DNA of 64,000 nt from NCBI GenBank assembly GCA_017549335.1, contig JAFYVB010000003.1, forward strand, positions 124,001-188,000. Direction: 5' to 3'. How positions within the stretch are numbered: the first letter of the stretch is position 1; each line of letters opens with the position of its first letter. This DNA is from Clostridia bacterium (lineage in GTDB: Bacteria > Bacillota > Clostridia > Christensenellales > Aristaeellaceae). The position numbers and the translations under genes are program-made. The notes under the pieces are model-generated. The model worked only from the letters and a program-made list of their open reading frames with translations, searched no databases and had not been told where the DNA came from. Shown piece after piece: positions 53,156-60,871 of this stretch.

Positions 53156-54577
53156 TTATTCACTGAAGGGGAGACCGGTGAAATCGGCCATGGTTTTGAC
53201 CAGGGCTTTGGCGTTTTTCATGGTATCGCGTTCGGCGAAAACGCGCACTCTGGGCTCGGTACCCGAGAAACGAACGATGATCCAGCCGTCCTCAAAGTAT
53301 ACCTTGCAGCCGTCCATGTAGCTGACCTTGGAAATCGGGATACCGAAGTCGGGCAGCTTTTTGTCGGTGAGGATCAGCTGCTGAATGTTGGCCTTGCTTT
53401 CCTCGGTGAGCGCCCAGTCGTATTCGGCCATGTGCATTTCGCCGTACTCGTCGTAGATCTCCTGCACCAGTGCGGACAGGGGCTTGCGGGTAACGGAGAT
53501 CATTTCCACCAGCAGGGAGGCGGCATACAGGCCGTCCTTGCCGCTGATATGACCGCGAACGGTCAGACCGCCCGAGGATTCGCCGCCGATGAGGGCGTCG
53601 TGGGCGTCCATGGCAGAGGAAATGTGCTTAAAGCCTACCGGCACTTCATAGCAGGTTTCGCCGTATTTTTCGGCGACGCGGTCCAGCAGGTGGGAGGTGG
53701 CGATGTTGCGCACCGCGGAGCCCTTCCAGCCCTTGTATTTCAGCAGGTAGTGATACAAAAGCACCAGCACTTCGTTGGCGGGAACGTAATTGCCCAGTTC
53801 ATCGATGATGCCCAGACGGTCAGCGTCGCCGTCGGTGGCGATACCGATCTGTGCGTGGTGATCCAGCACCTGCTTTTTCAGATCGTAGAGCGTATCGGGG
53901 TTGGGGGTGGGCAGATGACCGCCGAAGAAAGCGTCGTGACGGTCGTTGATCACGTCTACGTCGCAGCGGGCGGTGTAGAGGATGGTGCAAAGGCCCGTAA
54001 GGCTCACGCCGTACATGGGGTCAAGCTCCACGCGGGGACGGCGGGCGCGGATGGCCTCCATATCGATCTGCGCCATGATGGAATCAAGGTAAGCGTCGCG
54101 GGGATCGATGAAGGTGATCAGCCCCTGCGCGCGGGCTTCTTCAAAATCGACGGATTTGATCTCTTCCTCGCGCAGCGCATTGGCGGCGGCGCCCAGGGGA
54201 TCGGTCACGTCCTGGGTGGCGTCGCGGCCGCCGCGGGTAAACAGCTTGATGCCGTTGTATACGGCGGGATTGTGGCTGGCGGTGACGGCAGCGCCGTAGG
54301 GAAGATTCATATGCTTGACGGTGAACATGATCTGCGGGGTGGGAGCGGACAGATTGACAAAGAACAGCGGGACGTTTTCGCCGGCCATGACCTCAGAAAA
54401 CCAGATGGCGGATTCGCGGCTGAGGAAACGGCGGTCATAACCGATGCAGATGCCTTCTTCGGCAGTGCCTTCTTCCTTCATGCGGCGTGCCAAAGCACAC
54501 GCTACACGGCGGATGTTGCTGCGGGTGAATTTGTCACCGATGACGGCGCGCCAGCCGCCGGTACCGAATTCGATCAT
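53156..54577 (-). CDS. Phosphoglucomutase/phosphomannomutase family protein
   Basis: The protein has about 473 residues and interconverts hexose 1- and 6-phosphates. The phosphoserine loop is TASHNPAVYNGIK, the magnesium site is DGDADRLG, the sugar-binding loop is GGESSGGL and the phosphate-binding loop is RFSGTEPRVRV. The start is the ATG at 54577, eight bases after AGAGG; the GTG three codons before overlaps that site. The choice between glucose, mannose or glucosamine phosphate is open. The AT-rich stretch 54578-54730 shows no gene. Confidence 0.93.
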   Translation of the reverse strand: MIEFGTGGWRAVIGDKFTRSNIRRVACALARRMKEEGTAEEGICIGYDRRFLSRESAIWFSEVMAGENVPLFFVNLSAPTPQIMFTVKHMNLPYGAAVTASHNPAVYNGIKLFTRGGRDATQDVTDPLGAAANALREEEIKSVDFEEARAQGLITFIDPRDAYLDSIMAQIDMEAIRARRPRVELDPMYGVSLTGLCTILYTARCDVDVINDRHDAFFGGHLPTPNPDTLYDLKKQVLDHHAQIGIATDGDADRLGIIDELGNYVPANEVLVLLYHYLLKYKGWKGSAVRNIATSHLLDRVAEKYGETCYEVPVGFKHISSAMDAHDALIGGESSGGLTVRGHISGKDGLYAASLLVEMISVTRKPLSALVQEIYDEYGEMHMAEYDWALTEESKANIQQLILTDKKLPDFGIPISKVSYMDGCKVYFEDGWIIVRFSGTEPRVRVFAERDTMKNAKALVKTMADFTGLPFSE

Positions 54578-54730
54578 GTTGAGCACCTCTTTGTATGGAT
54601 GATATTTTGCTGATTTGCGGAACGTTTTATAACGGTATTTTTAAAATCATTTTATTATAACATTGCAGATCCCCCAAAATCAAGGGTTTTCCTCGGTAAA
54701 ACAACAAAAAAAACAGAAATATGCGGAGAT

Positions 54731-55615
54731 TTAAATCAGGTTGCCTTCTATCAGGGAGGCCTGCGACAGCATATAATCGCGGAAGGTGCGTACGGCGGAG
54801 GACAGATAGCGTTTGTCATCCCAAAGGAGGTAGGAGGTCATTTGCAGCGGCGGGTCGGATACGGGGATCAGCCGCGTATTGCTGCGGAAACGTCCCGCCC
54901 AGGAGATGGCAGGCGCCAAAGAGATGCCCATGTTTTCCGATACGTATTTGCGGATGTAGTAGGGATCGTCGCAGATGAAGGGAATGTGCGGCTCAAAGCC
55001 TGCCGAGCGGCAATGCTCGAAGGTGAGGGCATAGAGCGTGGAGCGGGGCGACATGGTGATGAATTTCTCATTCCGCAGATCGGCCAGACAGATGGATTTT
55101 TGCCCGGAGAGGGGATGGCTTTCGTGTACCGCCAGCACCAGCGGTTCGCAGATCAGCGGCGCGGAGGCCTGCATCGGCCCGTGAGAACGAACGGTGGAAA
55201 TGCACAGATCGTATTCGCCGCCGCTTTCGCCCGAATAATCATGAGAAATGGAAAAGCTGATGTGGGGATAGGCCTCGGCAAAGTGGGAAACGCAGTCAAA
55301 GCAGAAGCGCCGGCCTTCCAGCGCCAGAATGCGGATGGAGCCTGACACGTTTTCGCTCTTGGAGCGCATGGCCTGTACGCCGTTTTCCAGCTCCAGCAGC
55401 GCATTTTCCACATAGCGCTGAAAAAGCCGCCCGTTTTCGTTGAGATAAATGCGGTTGTTCTTGCGGTCGAACAACCTTACGCCGCCCAGCTCTTTTTCAA
55501 GGCGCGCAATGGTCTGGGACATGGCGGGCTGGGGGATGCGATGGTATGCCGCGGCCCGGGTGACGCTTTCTGTCTTCGCCACCGTGAGAAAATATTTCAG
55601 CTGCAGAAGCTCCAT
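54731..55615 (-). CDS. LysR-family transcriptional regulator
   Basis: The 294-residue protein starts at 55615 (AAAGGAGG upstream). The winged helix reads MELLQLKYFLTVAKTESVTR and the recognition helix IPQPAMSQTIARLEKELG. A two-lobed effector domain follows. It is divergent to a four-gene metabolic operon and probably activates or represses it. Confidence 0.93.
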   Translation of the reverse strand: MELLQLKYFLTVAKTESVTRAAAYHRIPQPAMSQTIARLEKELGGVRLFDRKNNRIYLNENGRLFQRYVENALLELENGVQAMRSKSENVSGSIRILALEGRRFCFDCVSHFAEAYPHISFSISHDYSGESGGEYDLCISTVRSHGPMQASAPLICEPLVLAVHESHPLSGQKSICLADLRNEKFITMSPRSTLYALTFEHCRSAGFEPHIPFICDDPYYIRKYVSENMGISLAPAISWAGRFRSNTRLIPVSDPPLQMTSYLLWDDKRYLSSAVRTFRDYMLSQASLIEGNLI

Positions 55616-55637
55616 GGGATCCGCCTCCTTTGTCCGG

Positions 55638-55712
55638 ATTATACCATACAATAAAAAATATGCAAATATATATCAACTGATATTTTACATGGCATCGAAA
55701 AAGAGGTATAAT
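55638..55712. promoter_or_regulatory. Divergent promoters and candidate LysR site
   Basis: On the minus strand TTGCAT (55660-55665) and TATAAT (55638-55643) are 16 bases apart. On the plus strand TTTACA (55684-55689) and TATAAT (55707-55712) are 17 bases apart. Between them AAATAT (55664-55669) and ATATTT (55680-55685) form an inverted repeat with a 10-base spacer, overlapping both -35 boxes. Confidence 0.7.
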
Positions 55713-55757
55713 ATAAAATAGGAAATTGGCAATAAAAAAGAAAAGGATCTGACCGAT

Positions 55758-56363
55758 ATGGAACTGATCGTCATTGCCGGTATGCCGGCGTCGGGAAAAA
55801 GCACCTATGCGAAAAAGCTTTCGCGGGCTGTGGGCTATCCCATCATCGAAAAGGACAATATCAAGGAAGAACTTTTTGATACCATCGGCTTTAACTGCTA
55901 CGCCGAAAAGCGCCGTCATGACGTGGCGGCGACCGCCGTGCTGCTGCGCGTGGCTGATGATATCCTCTCCTGCGGGCAGTCGCTGATCATGGTGAATAAC
56001 TTCCGTGACGACGCCAAGGATGCGCTGGAAAAGCTGATCGGCAAGTACGACTGCCGCTGCGTCATCGTGTTCTTCGGCGGTGACAGCGACGTGTTCTACC
56101 GCCGTTATGTGGAGCGCGACAATGCCCATGCCCGTCACCGCGGACACGCGCTGCAGGATCATTATCCGCCGTGGCCGGGGGATAACCTGGAGTATGAAAT
56201 GACCCGCGAAGAATTCCGCGAGAAGTTTGAAATGCTGGGCATGGACAAGCTGCAGATCGAAGGCGGCGCGCGCATTACGGTGGACGCCACCGATCCCGCT
56301 TCCATCGACGTGGAAGAACTCAATGAACGGATCATCCGCGCTTTGCGCGAAACCAAAGAATAA
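55758..56363 (+). CDS. P-loop kinase-like ATPase (zeta/AAA_33 type)
   Basis: The 201-residue protein has Walker A IAGMPASGKSTYAKK (8-16) and KDNIKEELFD after the second strand, the pattern of small-molecule and zeta-toxin-like kinases. Residues 120-160 are rich in His and Arg (NAHARHRGHALQDH). It may phosphorylate a metabolite handled by the downstream enzymes; no antitoxin partner is present. Confidence 0.75.
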   Translation: MELIVIAGMPASGKSTYAKKLSRAVGYPIIEKDNIKEELFDTIGFNCYAEKRRHDVAATAVLLRVADDILSCGQSLIMVNNFRDDAKDALEKLIGKYDCRCVIVFFGGDSDVFYRRYVERDNAHARHRGHALQDHYPPWPGDNLEYEMTREEFREKFEMLGMDKLQIEGGARITVDATDPASIDVEELNERIIRALRETKE

Positions 56364-56387
56364 TTATTGAGAAAGAAGGAATAAACC

Positions 56388-57341
56388 ATGAAAAAGATCG
56401 TCGCTATGCCCTTCCGCAGCCAGAAAGCGCTGGTACATGCTCAGGCCCGTCAGATGCTGCTGGATGCAGGCTTCGAACTGGTTTGCAACGAAACGGGCGC
56501 TGCGCTGCCCGCCGATCAGCAGAAGGAAATGATCAAGGACGCTTATGCCGTCATCGCCGGTACCGAGAAGTATGATGCCGCTATGCTGGAGGGCTGCGAT
56601 AACCTGAAGGCTGTCATCCGCTTTGGCGTGGGTGTGGATAACTTTGATCTGAAGACCATGAAGGAAAAGGGCATCGAGGTGGGCGTGATCGCCAACCACG
56701 ATTCCGTGGCCGAATTCGCGCTGCTGCTGCTTTTGTCCGCCATGAAAAACGCTCCCCGTCTGGACCGCGACGTGCGTCAGGGCAAGTGGGCGCGCTATCC
56801 CATGAAGGAGCTGACGGGCAAGACCGTGGGCATCATCGGCTTTGGCCGCATCGGCCGCCGTCTGGCGGAGCTGCTGCAGGGCTTCAAGGTGAACCTGCTG
56901 GCCTACGATCCCTACCTGAACGCCGAAAAGGCCGCTGCGCTGGGCGCCAAGGCCGTGACGCTGGACGAGCTGCTGGCGCAGGCGGACGTGGTGTCCCTGC
57001 ACCTGCCCCATACTCCCGAAACCGATCATATGTGCAACGCCGGTTTCTTTGCCAAGATGAAGGACGGCGCTTACTTTGTCAATACCTCCCGCGGCAAGCT
57101 GGTGGATGAAAAGGCACTGATCGAAGCGCTGAACAGCGGCAAGCTCTCCGGCGCCGGCATCGACGTATACGAAGTGGAGCCTGTCACGGCGGACAATCCC
57201 CTGTTCAATGTGGAAAACACCGCGCTGGCGCCTCATTGCGCTGCCCTGAGCTACGAAACCAACCATAACGGCGCCATCATCTGCGCCCAGTCCATCATCA
57301 ACGTGCTCAACGGCGAAAAGCCCGTCAATCCGCTGTTCTGA
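56388..57341 (+). CDS. D-2-hydroxyacid dehydrogenase (phosphoglycerate dehydrogenase-like)
   Basis: The 317-residue NAD-dependent enzyme has the nucleotide fold GKTVGIIGFGRIGRRLAEL and the catalytic trio Arg (VNTSRGKLVDE), Glu (YEVEP) and His (LAPHCAALSYE). The usual LTPHxG/A motif appears as LAPHC. It lacks the ACT domain of SerA. The substrate is a 2-hydroxy or 2-keto acid. Confidence 0.92.
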   Translation: MKKIVAMPFRSQKALVHAQARQMLLDAGFELVCNETGAALPADQQKEMIKDAYAVIAGTEKYDAAMLEGCDNLKAVIRFGVGVDNFDLKTMKEKGIEVGVIANHDSVAEFALLLLLSAMKNAPRLDRDVRQGKWARYPMKELTGKTVGIIGFGRIGRRLAELLQGFKVNLLAYDPYLNAEKAAALGAKAVTLDELLAQADVVSLHLPHTPETDHMCNAGFFAKMKDGAYFVNTSRGKLVDEKALIEALNSGKLSGAGIDVYEVEPVTADNPLFNVENTALAPHCAALSYETNHNGAIICAQSIINVLNGEKPVNPLF

Positions 57342-57352
57342 GGAGAAAGAGT

Positions 57353-58723
57353 ATGAAAAATCTTTCGCTGAAATACGATATTGCCGTCATCGGCGCGGGT
57401 CCTTCCGGCCTGTGCGCTTCCATCGCCGCCGCCCGTCAGGGCAAAAAGGTGCTGCTGGTGGAAAAGAACGGCTATCTGGGCGGCAACTGCGCACTGGGTC
57501 TGCCGCTGCTGGGCTTTCTGGATCTGAACGGCAAGCAGATCATCGCCGGTATGGCGCAGGAGTGGGTGGATCGTCTGACCGAGCGCGGTATGTGCGAGGG
57601 TCATCGCGAATGCCCCAAGCATAATTCCGTGACCTGCTTCCACTCCGAAACCTTCAAGCTGGTGGCTATCGACTGGCTGCGGGAAGAAAAGATCGACGTG
57701 CTGCTGCATCTGGAAGCCTGTGACGCCGAGGTTGCGGACGGACGTTTGAAGAAGGTGACCTTCTACGGCAAGGGCAACCGCGTGCAGGTGGAAGCCGATA
57801 TGTTCATTGACTGCACGGGCGACGGCGACGTGGCCTATCTGGCGGGCGCCGAGTACGATATGGGTCAGGAGGATACCGGCGTTTTGCAGCCTCCCACCGT
57901 CATGTGCACGGTGGAGGGCGTAGATACTGCCAAGCTCTTTGATCATATCGAAAAGCATCCCGATGAAATGACCTATTCCGCCACCATCGATCACCGCCCC
58001 GGTTACGATGCTCCCTACTTCCGCGCCAGCAAGAACCACGTGTTCGTGGGTCTGCGTTCCACCTTCACCCGTCTGCGCAATGAAGGCAGAATGCCTGTTG
58101 AGCGTGAAACGCTGATCTATATCAAGAGCCCCAACCCCGGCGAGATCTACATCAATTCCACCCGTCTTCTGCGTACCGACGCCACCGATATCGTCAGCCT
58201 GACCAATGCCGAGCTGGAAGGTCAGCGGCAGGTAGGCGCGCTGGTGGAAGTGCTGCGTCAGGAAGTGCCCGGCTTTGAAAATGCCTTCATCGCCGCCATC
58301 CAGCCCAATCTGGGCGTGCGCGAAACCCGCCGCATCCGCTGCCACGATACGCTGCGTGCCGAGCAGGCGGTGGCGGGCGAGATCAATGATCAGACCGTGG
58401 CGCTGAACGCCTACAAGATCGATATCCACTCCGGCGTGGACCGCTCCACCATCTTCAGCACCATCAAGGAAGCCTACGGCATGCCCTACGGCTGCCTCGT
58501 TCCCAAGGACGTGCTGGGTCTGATGGTGGCCGGCCGCAGCGTGGGCGTGGATGCCAAGGTCATGGCCTCCTCCCGTATCATGCCCGTGTGCATGGCGCTG
58601 GGCGAAGCGGCGGGCTACGGCGCGGCGCAGGCGCTGGATAAGGGCATTGAAGCCCATGAGGTGGACGTACAGCAGGTGCGTGCGAAGATCCTTGAAAACA
58701 ACGGTATTCTTACCAGACCTTGA
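57353..58723 (+). CDS. FAD-dependent oxidoreductase (FAD_oxidored type)
   Basis: The 456-residue protein has the FAD-binding start DIAVIGAGPSGLCASIAAAR, a second site VEKNGYLGGNCALG and the late motif FIDCTGDGDVAYLAGAEY. The C-terminal MVAGRSVGVDAKVMASSR segment is typical of the family, which includes thiamine-thiazole-like and fumarate-reductase-like oxidoreductases. It follows the dehydrogenase by 11 bases. Confidence 0.9.
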   Translation: MKNLSLKYDIAVIGAGPSGLCASIAAARQGKKVLLVEKNGYLGGNCALGLPLLGFLDLNGKQIIAGMAQEWVDRLTERGMCEGHRECPKHNSVTCFHSETFKLVAIDWLREEKIDVLLHLEACDAEVADGRLKKVTFYGKGNRVQVEADMFIDCTGDGDVAYLAGAEYDMGQEDTGVLQPPTVMCTVEGVDTAKLFDHIEKHPDEMTYSATIDHRPGYDAPYFRASKNHVFVGLRSTFTRLRNEGRMPVERETLIYIKSPNPGEIYINSTRLLRTDATDIVSLTNAELEGQRQVGALVEVLRQEVPGFENAFIAAIQPNLGVRETRRIRCHDTLRAEQAVAGEINDQTVALNAYKIDIHSGVDRSTIFSTIKEAYGMPYGCLVPKDVLGLMVAGRSVGVDAKVMASSRIMPVCMALGEAAGYGAAQALDKGIEAHEVDVQQVRAKILENNGILTRP

Positions 58724-58732
58724 GGTGACGCT

Positions 58733-59530
58733 ATGGCCATCAACGAAGTAAAAACCATTATCAACGAGCGTCCGTGGGAGATGAAGGTGCCCGCGTTCCG
58801 CGTGTTCGGCAACCTGTATTTTGTGGGCAACGCCAACTGTGCTTCGTGGATCGTGGAAACCAGCGCCGGCCCCGTCCTCTTTGATACCAACTATCCCACC
58901 ATGGCGGCCATGGAGATCCAGTCCATCTGGGAAGCGGGCTTTGATCCCCGCAAGATCATTGCCATTTTCCATACCCATGGTCACTACGATCATTTCGGCA
59001 CCACGGAACTGATCCGTCAGATGTCCGGTGCGAAGGTGTATCTGGGCGCAGAGGATGCGAAAATGTTCCGCGAGCGTCCCGAACTGGCAGGTCTTGCCGG
59101 TGCTGCGTGTCCGCTTAACCTGTTTACGCCCGATGTGGAAGTAAACGACGGCGACGTATTCACCTTCGGCGATACTGCCATCCGCTGCGTGCATACCCCC
59201 GGTCACTGCCCCGGCGCCACCAGCTATTTCTTCCCTGTGACGGACGGAAAGCAGACGCTGAAGGCTGCGCTGCACGGCGGCGCGGGTCTGAACACGCTGG
59301 TGAAGGCCTACCGCGAAAAGTACAACATCGACTGGCGGCAGGACTACATTGATAACATGAATAAGGTGATGGACGAGGACGTGGATATCTTCCTTGGCAA
59401 TCACTCCAGTCAGAATCAGCTGCTGGATAAGCTGCCCCGCATGACGGAGGACTATAATCCCTTCATCGATAAAGGCGCATGGAAAGCCTTCCTGACCAAA
59501 ATGCGCGATTTAGCCAAAGAAGTGGAATAA
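58733..59530 (+). CDS. Metallo-beta-lactamase-fold hydrolase
   Basis: The 265-residue protein has the metal motif FHTHGHYDHFG, the second His in VHTPGHCPGAT and a late NHSSQ. The layout resembles subclass B3-like and glyoxalase-II-like hydrolases. It is the last gene of the LysR-controlled operon and may hydrolyse a lactone or thioester made by the preceding enzymes. Confidence 0.9.
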   Translation: MAINEVKTIINERPWEMKVPAFRVFGNLYFVGNANCASWIVETSAGPVLFDTNYPTMAAMEIQSIWEAGFDPRKIIAIFHTHGHYDHFGTTELIRQMSGAKVYLGAEDAKMFRERPELAGLAGAACPLNLFTPDVEVNDGDVFTFGDTAIRCVHTPGHCPGATSYFFPVTDGKQTLKAALHGGAGLNTLVKAYREKYNIDWRQDYIDNMNKVMDEDVDIFLGNHSSQNQLLDKLPRMTEDYNPFIDKGAWKAFLTKMRDLAKEVE

Positions 59531-59534
59531 CAGC

Positions 59535-59561
59535 AAACAGCCGGTCTTTGACCGGCTGTTT
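59535..59561. terminator. Terminator of the LysR-controlled operon
   Basis: The 12-bp stem AAACAGCCGGTC/GACCGGCTGTTT has a 3-base loop. It can also end the convergent zinc-ribbon gene. Confidence 0.85.
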
Positions 59562-59569
59562 CAATTGAT

Positions 59570-59791
59570 TTAAAGACCGAGATCATCGGTCTTTTTCCGT
59601 GGGCTTTTGCGACGGACGAATAAGCCGTGCACCAGCGCGTTGCAGGGATACAAGGGATTGCGGCCGACAATGACGCGTTTCCATTGCCCACAGCCCTCGC
59701 ACAAATCCAGATCGTGGGAATACAGGTATCTGTATTTTGCATCGGGATCTTTGCTTATGATTTTCATGCAGTCCATACAGAATTCAGCCAT
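59570..59791 (-). CDS. Small zinc-ribbon-like protein
   Basis: The 73-residue protein starts at 59791, six bases after GGAGGTG. Two CxxC pairs (FCMDCMK and LCEGCGQWK) suggest a zinc knuckle, and the C-terminus is basic (FVRRKSPRKK). It is divergent to an RHH protein across a region of inverted repeats, so the pair is probably co-regulated. No known family was recognised. Confidence 0.72.
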   Translation of the reverse strand: MAEFCMDCMKIISKDPDAKYRYLYSHDLDLCEGCGQWKRVIVGRNPLYPCNALVHGLFVRRKSPRKKTDDLGL

Positions 59792-59846
59792 TAAAAACAC
59801 CTCCGTATTAAGGATAATGGTTTTCTTGTGAAAATGCAAGACAAAT

Positions 59847-59913
59847 GCATTACAACTGTAATACATACGAAATGCAAAATATCCGTAAACTGATTGTATG
59901 ACGTTTGTAATGC
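59847..59913. promoter_or_regulatory. Candidate RHH operators between divergent genes
   Basis: A perfect palindrome ATTACA-AC-TGTAAT lies at 59849-59862. The extended half-site GCATTACAA (59847-59855) recurs inverted as TTGTAATGC (59905-59913), close to the RHH ribosome binding site. The repeats are suited to dimeric ribbon-helix-helix binding. A minus promoter TTGCAT-17-TATCCT lies alongside. Confidence 0.68.
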
Positions 59914-59924
59914 GGAGGGTGTTT

Positions 59925-60104
59925 ATGGGTAAATTCAAGATTCCCGTTGTACCGTCGACAACCAGCAAAAGCATCCGTTTTCCCAATGATGTGATTGAAG
60001 AAGTGGAAGAAGCCATCAAGGGCAAGGATTGCACCTTTTCGGCGTTTGTTGTTGCGGCGGTTCGTGAGGCGCTGAGCAGCCTGAAAGAAGAGGAAAATAA
60101 ATAA
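59925..60104 (+). CDS. Ribbon-helix-helix DNA-binding protein
   Basis: The 59-residue protein starts at 59925 after GGAGGGT. The ribbon SKSIRFPNDVIEEVEEAI and the helix FSAFVVAAVREAL fit the RHH fold (YlcI/YnfO or CopG-like). It likely binds the inverted repeats beside it. No toxin of a known toxin-antitoxin pair is adjacent, unless the zinc-ribbon protein plays that part. Confidence 0.82.
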   Translation: MGKFKIPVVPSTTSKSIRFPNDVIEEVEEAIKGKDCTFSAFVVAAVREALSSLKEEENK

Positions 60105-60105
60105 A

Positions 60106-60171
60106 CCCGATTTTCAAAAAATCGGGGTATGAACGCTGTCAAAAAGGGAACGCACTATGCGTTCCCTTTTT
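60106..60171 (+). terminator. Hairpin and strong terminator after the RHH gene
   Basis: A first stem CCCGATTTT/AAAATCGGG (60106-60126) has no T tract. A second, perfect 14-bp stem AAAAAGGGAACGCA (60141-60154) with its complement ends in T residues. Confidence 0.88.
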
Positions 60172-60187
60172 GTTACTGCAACGAAAA

Positions 60188-60213
60188 AGGAGTTGTGTTT
60201 TCACACAACTCCT
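60188..60213 (-). terminator. Terminator of the zinc-ribbon gene at 60241
   Basis: On the minus strand the 11-bp stem AGGAGTTGTGT with a GAAA tetraloop runs into TTTTTCG. Confidence 0.9.
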
Positions 60214-60240
60214 GATTGCACTCACCTAAGCGGTAATCAA

Positions 60241-60522
60241 TTACCGGCGCATCGCGGCGAAGCACTCGCTGCAGTAGATGGGGCGGTCGTTCTTGGGAAT
60301 GAAAGGAACGGTGGTCTCAGCGCCGCAGTTCGCACAAGTGGTGGCGTAGGTCTCACGGGCAGCGCCGGGAGCCGGACGGCTGGCCTTGCGAGCCTGACGG
60401 CAAGCCTTGCAGCGGGTGGGCTCATTCTGGAAGCCCTTTTCGGCGTAGAATTCCTGTTCGCCAGCGGTGAACACGAATTCCTGCCCACAGTCGCGGCATA
60501 CCAGCGTCTTGTCTTCGTACAT
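60241..60522 (-). CDS. Zinc-ribbon domain protein (zf-trcl type)
   Basis: The 93-residue protein has two zinc sites: DKTLVCRDCGQEFVFTAGEQ with CKACR form the first (a CxxC...CxxC ribbon) and TCANCG with YCSECF the second. The layout is that of the probable zinc-ribbon protein family common in Clostridia. It starts 28 bases after the end of the structured RNA and may share its transcript. The function is unknown. Confidence 0.85.
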   Translation of the reverse strand: MYEDKTLVCRDCGQEFVFTAGEQEFYAEKGFQNEPTRCKACRQARKASRPAPGAARETYATTCANCGAETTVPFIPKNDRPIYCSECFAAMRR

Positions 60523-60550
60523 GGTAGGTAAACCCCCTGAAAAATGTTTA

Positions 60551-60770
60551 TCGGTTTAAGGAAGGCTGACCTGGTCTTTGACCCCACACTCGCCGGCAGG
60601 AGCTTTGCTCATAGCCATTATAGGCCCCCACGCTGCTCTCTCGAACGCGATGCGTTCGGCCGGACTTACGTCTAAACCGCACCATGCTCACCGGAATTTT
60701 TCCGGCTTACGTGGACCGCTTCGCCTGCGACTGGCTTCGGCTTTCAACCACAGACCCGAACCTTAACCGA
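60551..60770 (-). ncRNA. raiA RNA: Structured non-coding RNA, candidate raiA RNA
   Basis: A 220-base region without coding potential follows a good promoter. Its ends pair: TCGGTTAAGG at the 5' end with CCTTAAACCGA at the 3' end (60551-60561 with 60761-60770). Internal helices include CGAACGC-GAT-GCGTTCG (60642-60658), CCGGAA/TTCCGG (60691-60705) and GGTC-TTT-GACC (60574-60584). Purine-rich linkers such as GAAGCCAGTC and TAGACGTAAGTCC look like conserved tertiary contacts. Size, closing helix and sequence recall raiA RNAs of Firmicutes and Actinobacteria. Structure is well supported; the class name is from memory and less sure. It is not SRP RNA, 6S, tmRNA or RNase P by motif. Confidence 0.62.
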
Positions 60771-60775
60771 AAGCC

Positions 60776-60804
60776 ATTATAGACCTGTTTGAGGAAAAAA
60801 ACAA
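60776..60804 (-). promoter_or_regulatory. Promoter of the structured RNA
   Basis: TTGTTT (60799-60804) and TATAAT (60776-60781) on the minus strand are 17 bases apart and place the start at about 60769. The same CTATAATGGCT occurs again inside the RNA (about 60614-60624), where TTCGAG lies 17 bases upstream, so a second start for the zinc-ribbon gene is possible. Confidence 0.78.
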
Positions 60805-60871
60805 GGGGTTTTGAACAAAAATTCCGAAAAATCGCATCAAATACGGAAAAAAACTTTTTTTCAGGGCAAAA

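Noticed and set aside
57251..59404. A 717-codon open frame on the minus strand
   Set aside because: It is antisense to the FAD and MBL genes and crosses their junction.
60578..60766. A 62-codon plus-strand frame across the structured RNA
   Set aside because: No ribosome binding site or protein family; the opposite strand has a promoter and a folded RNA with paired ends.
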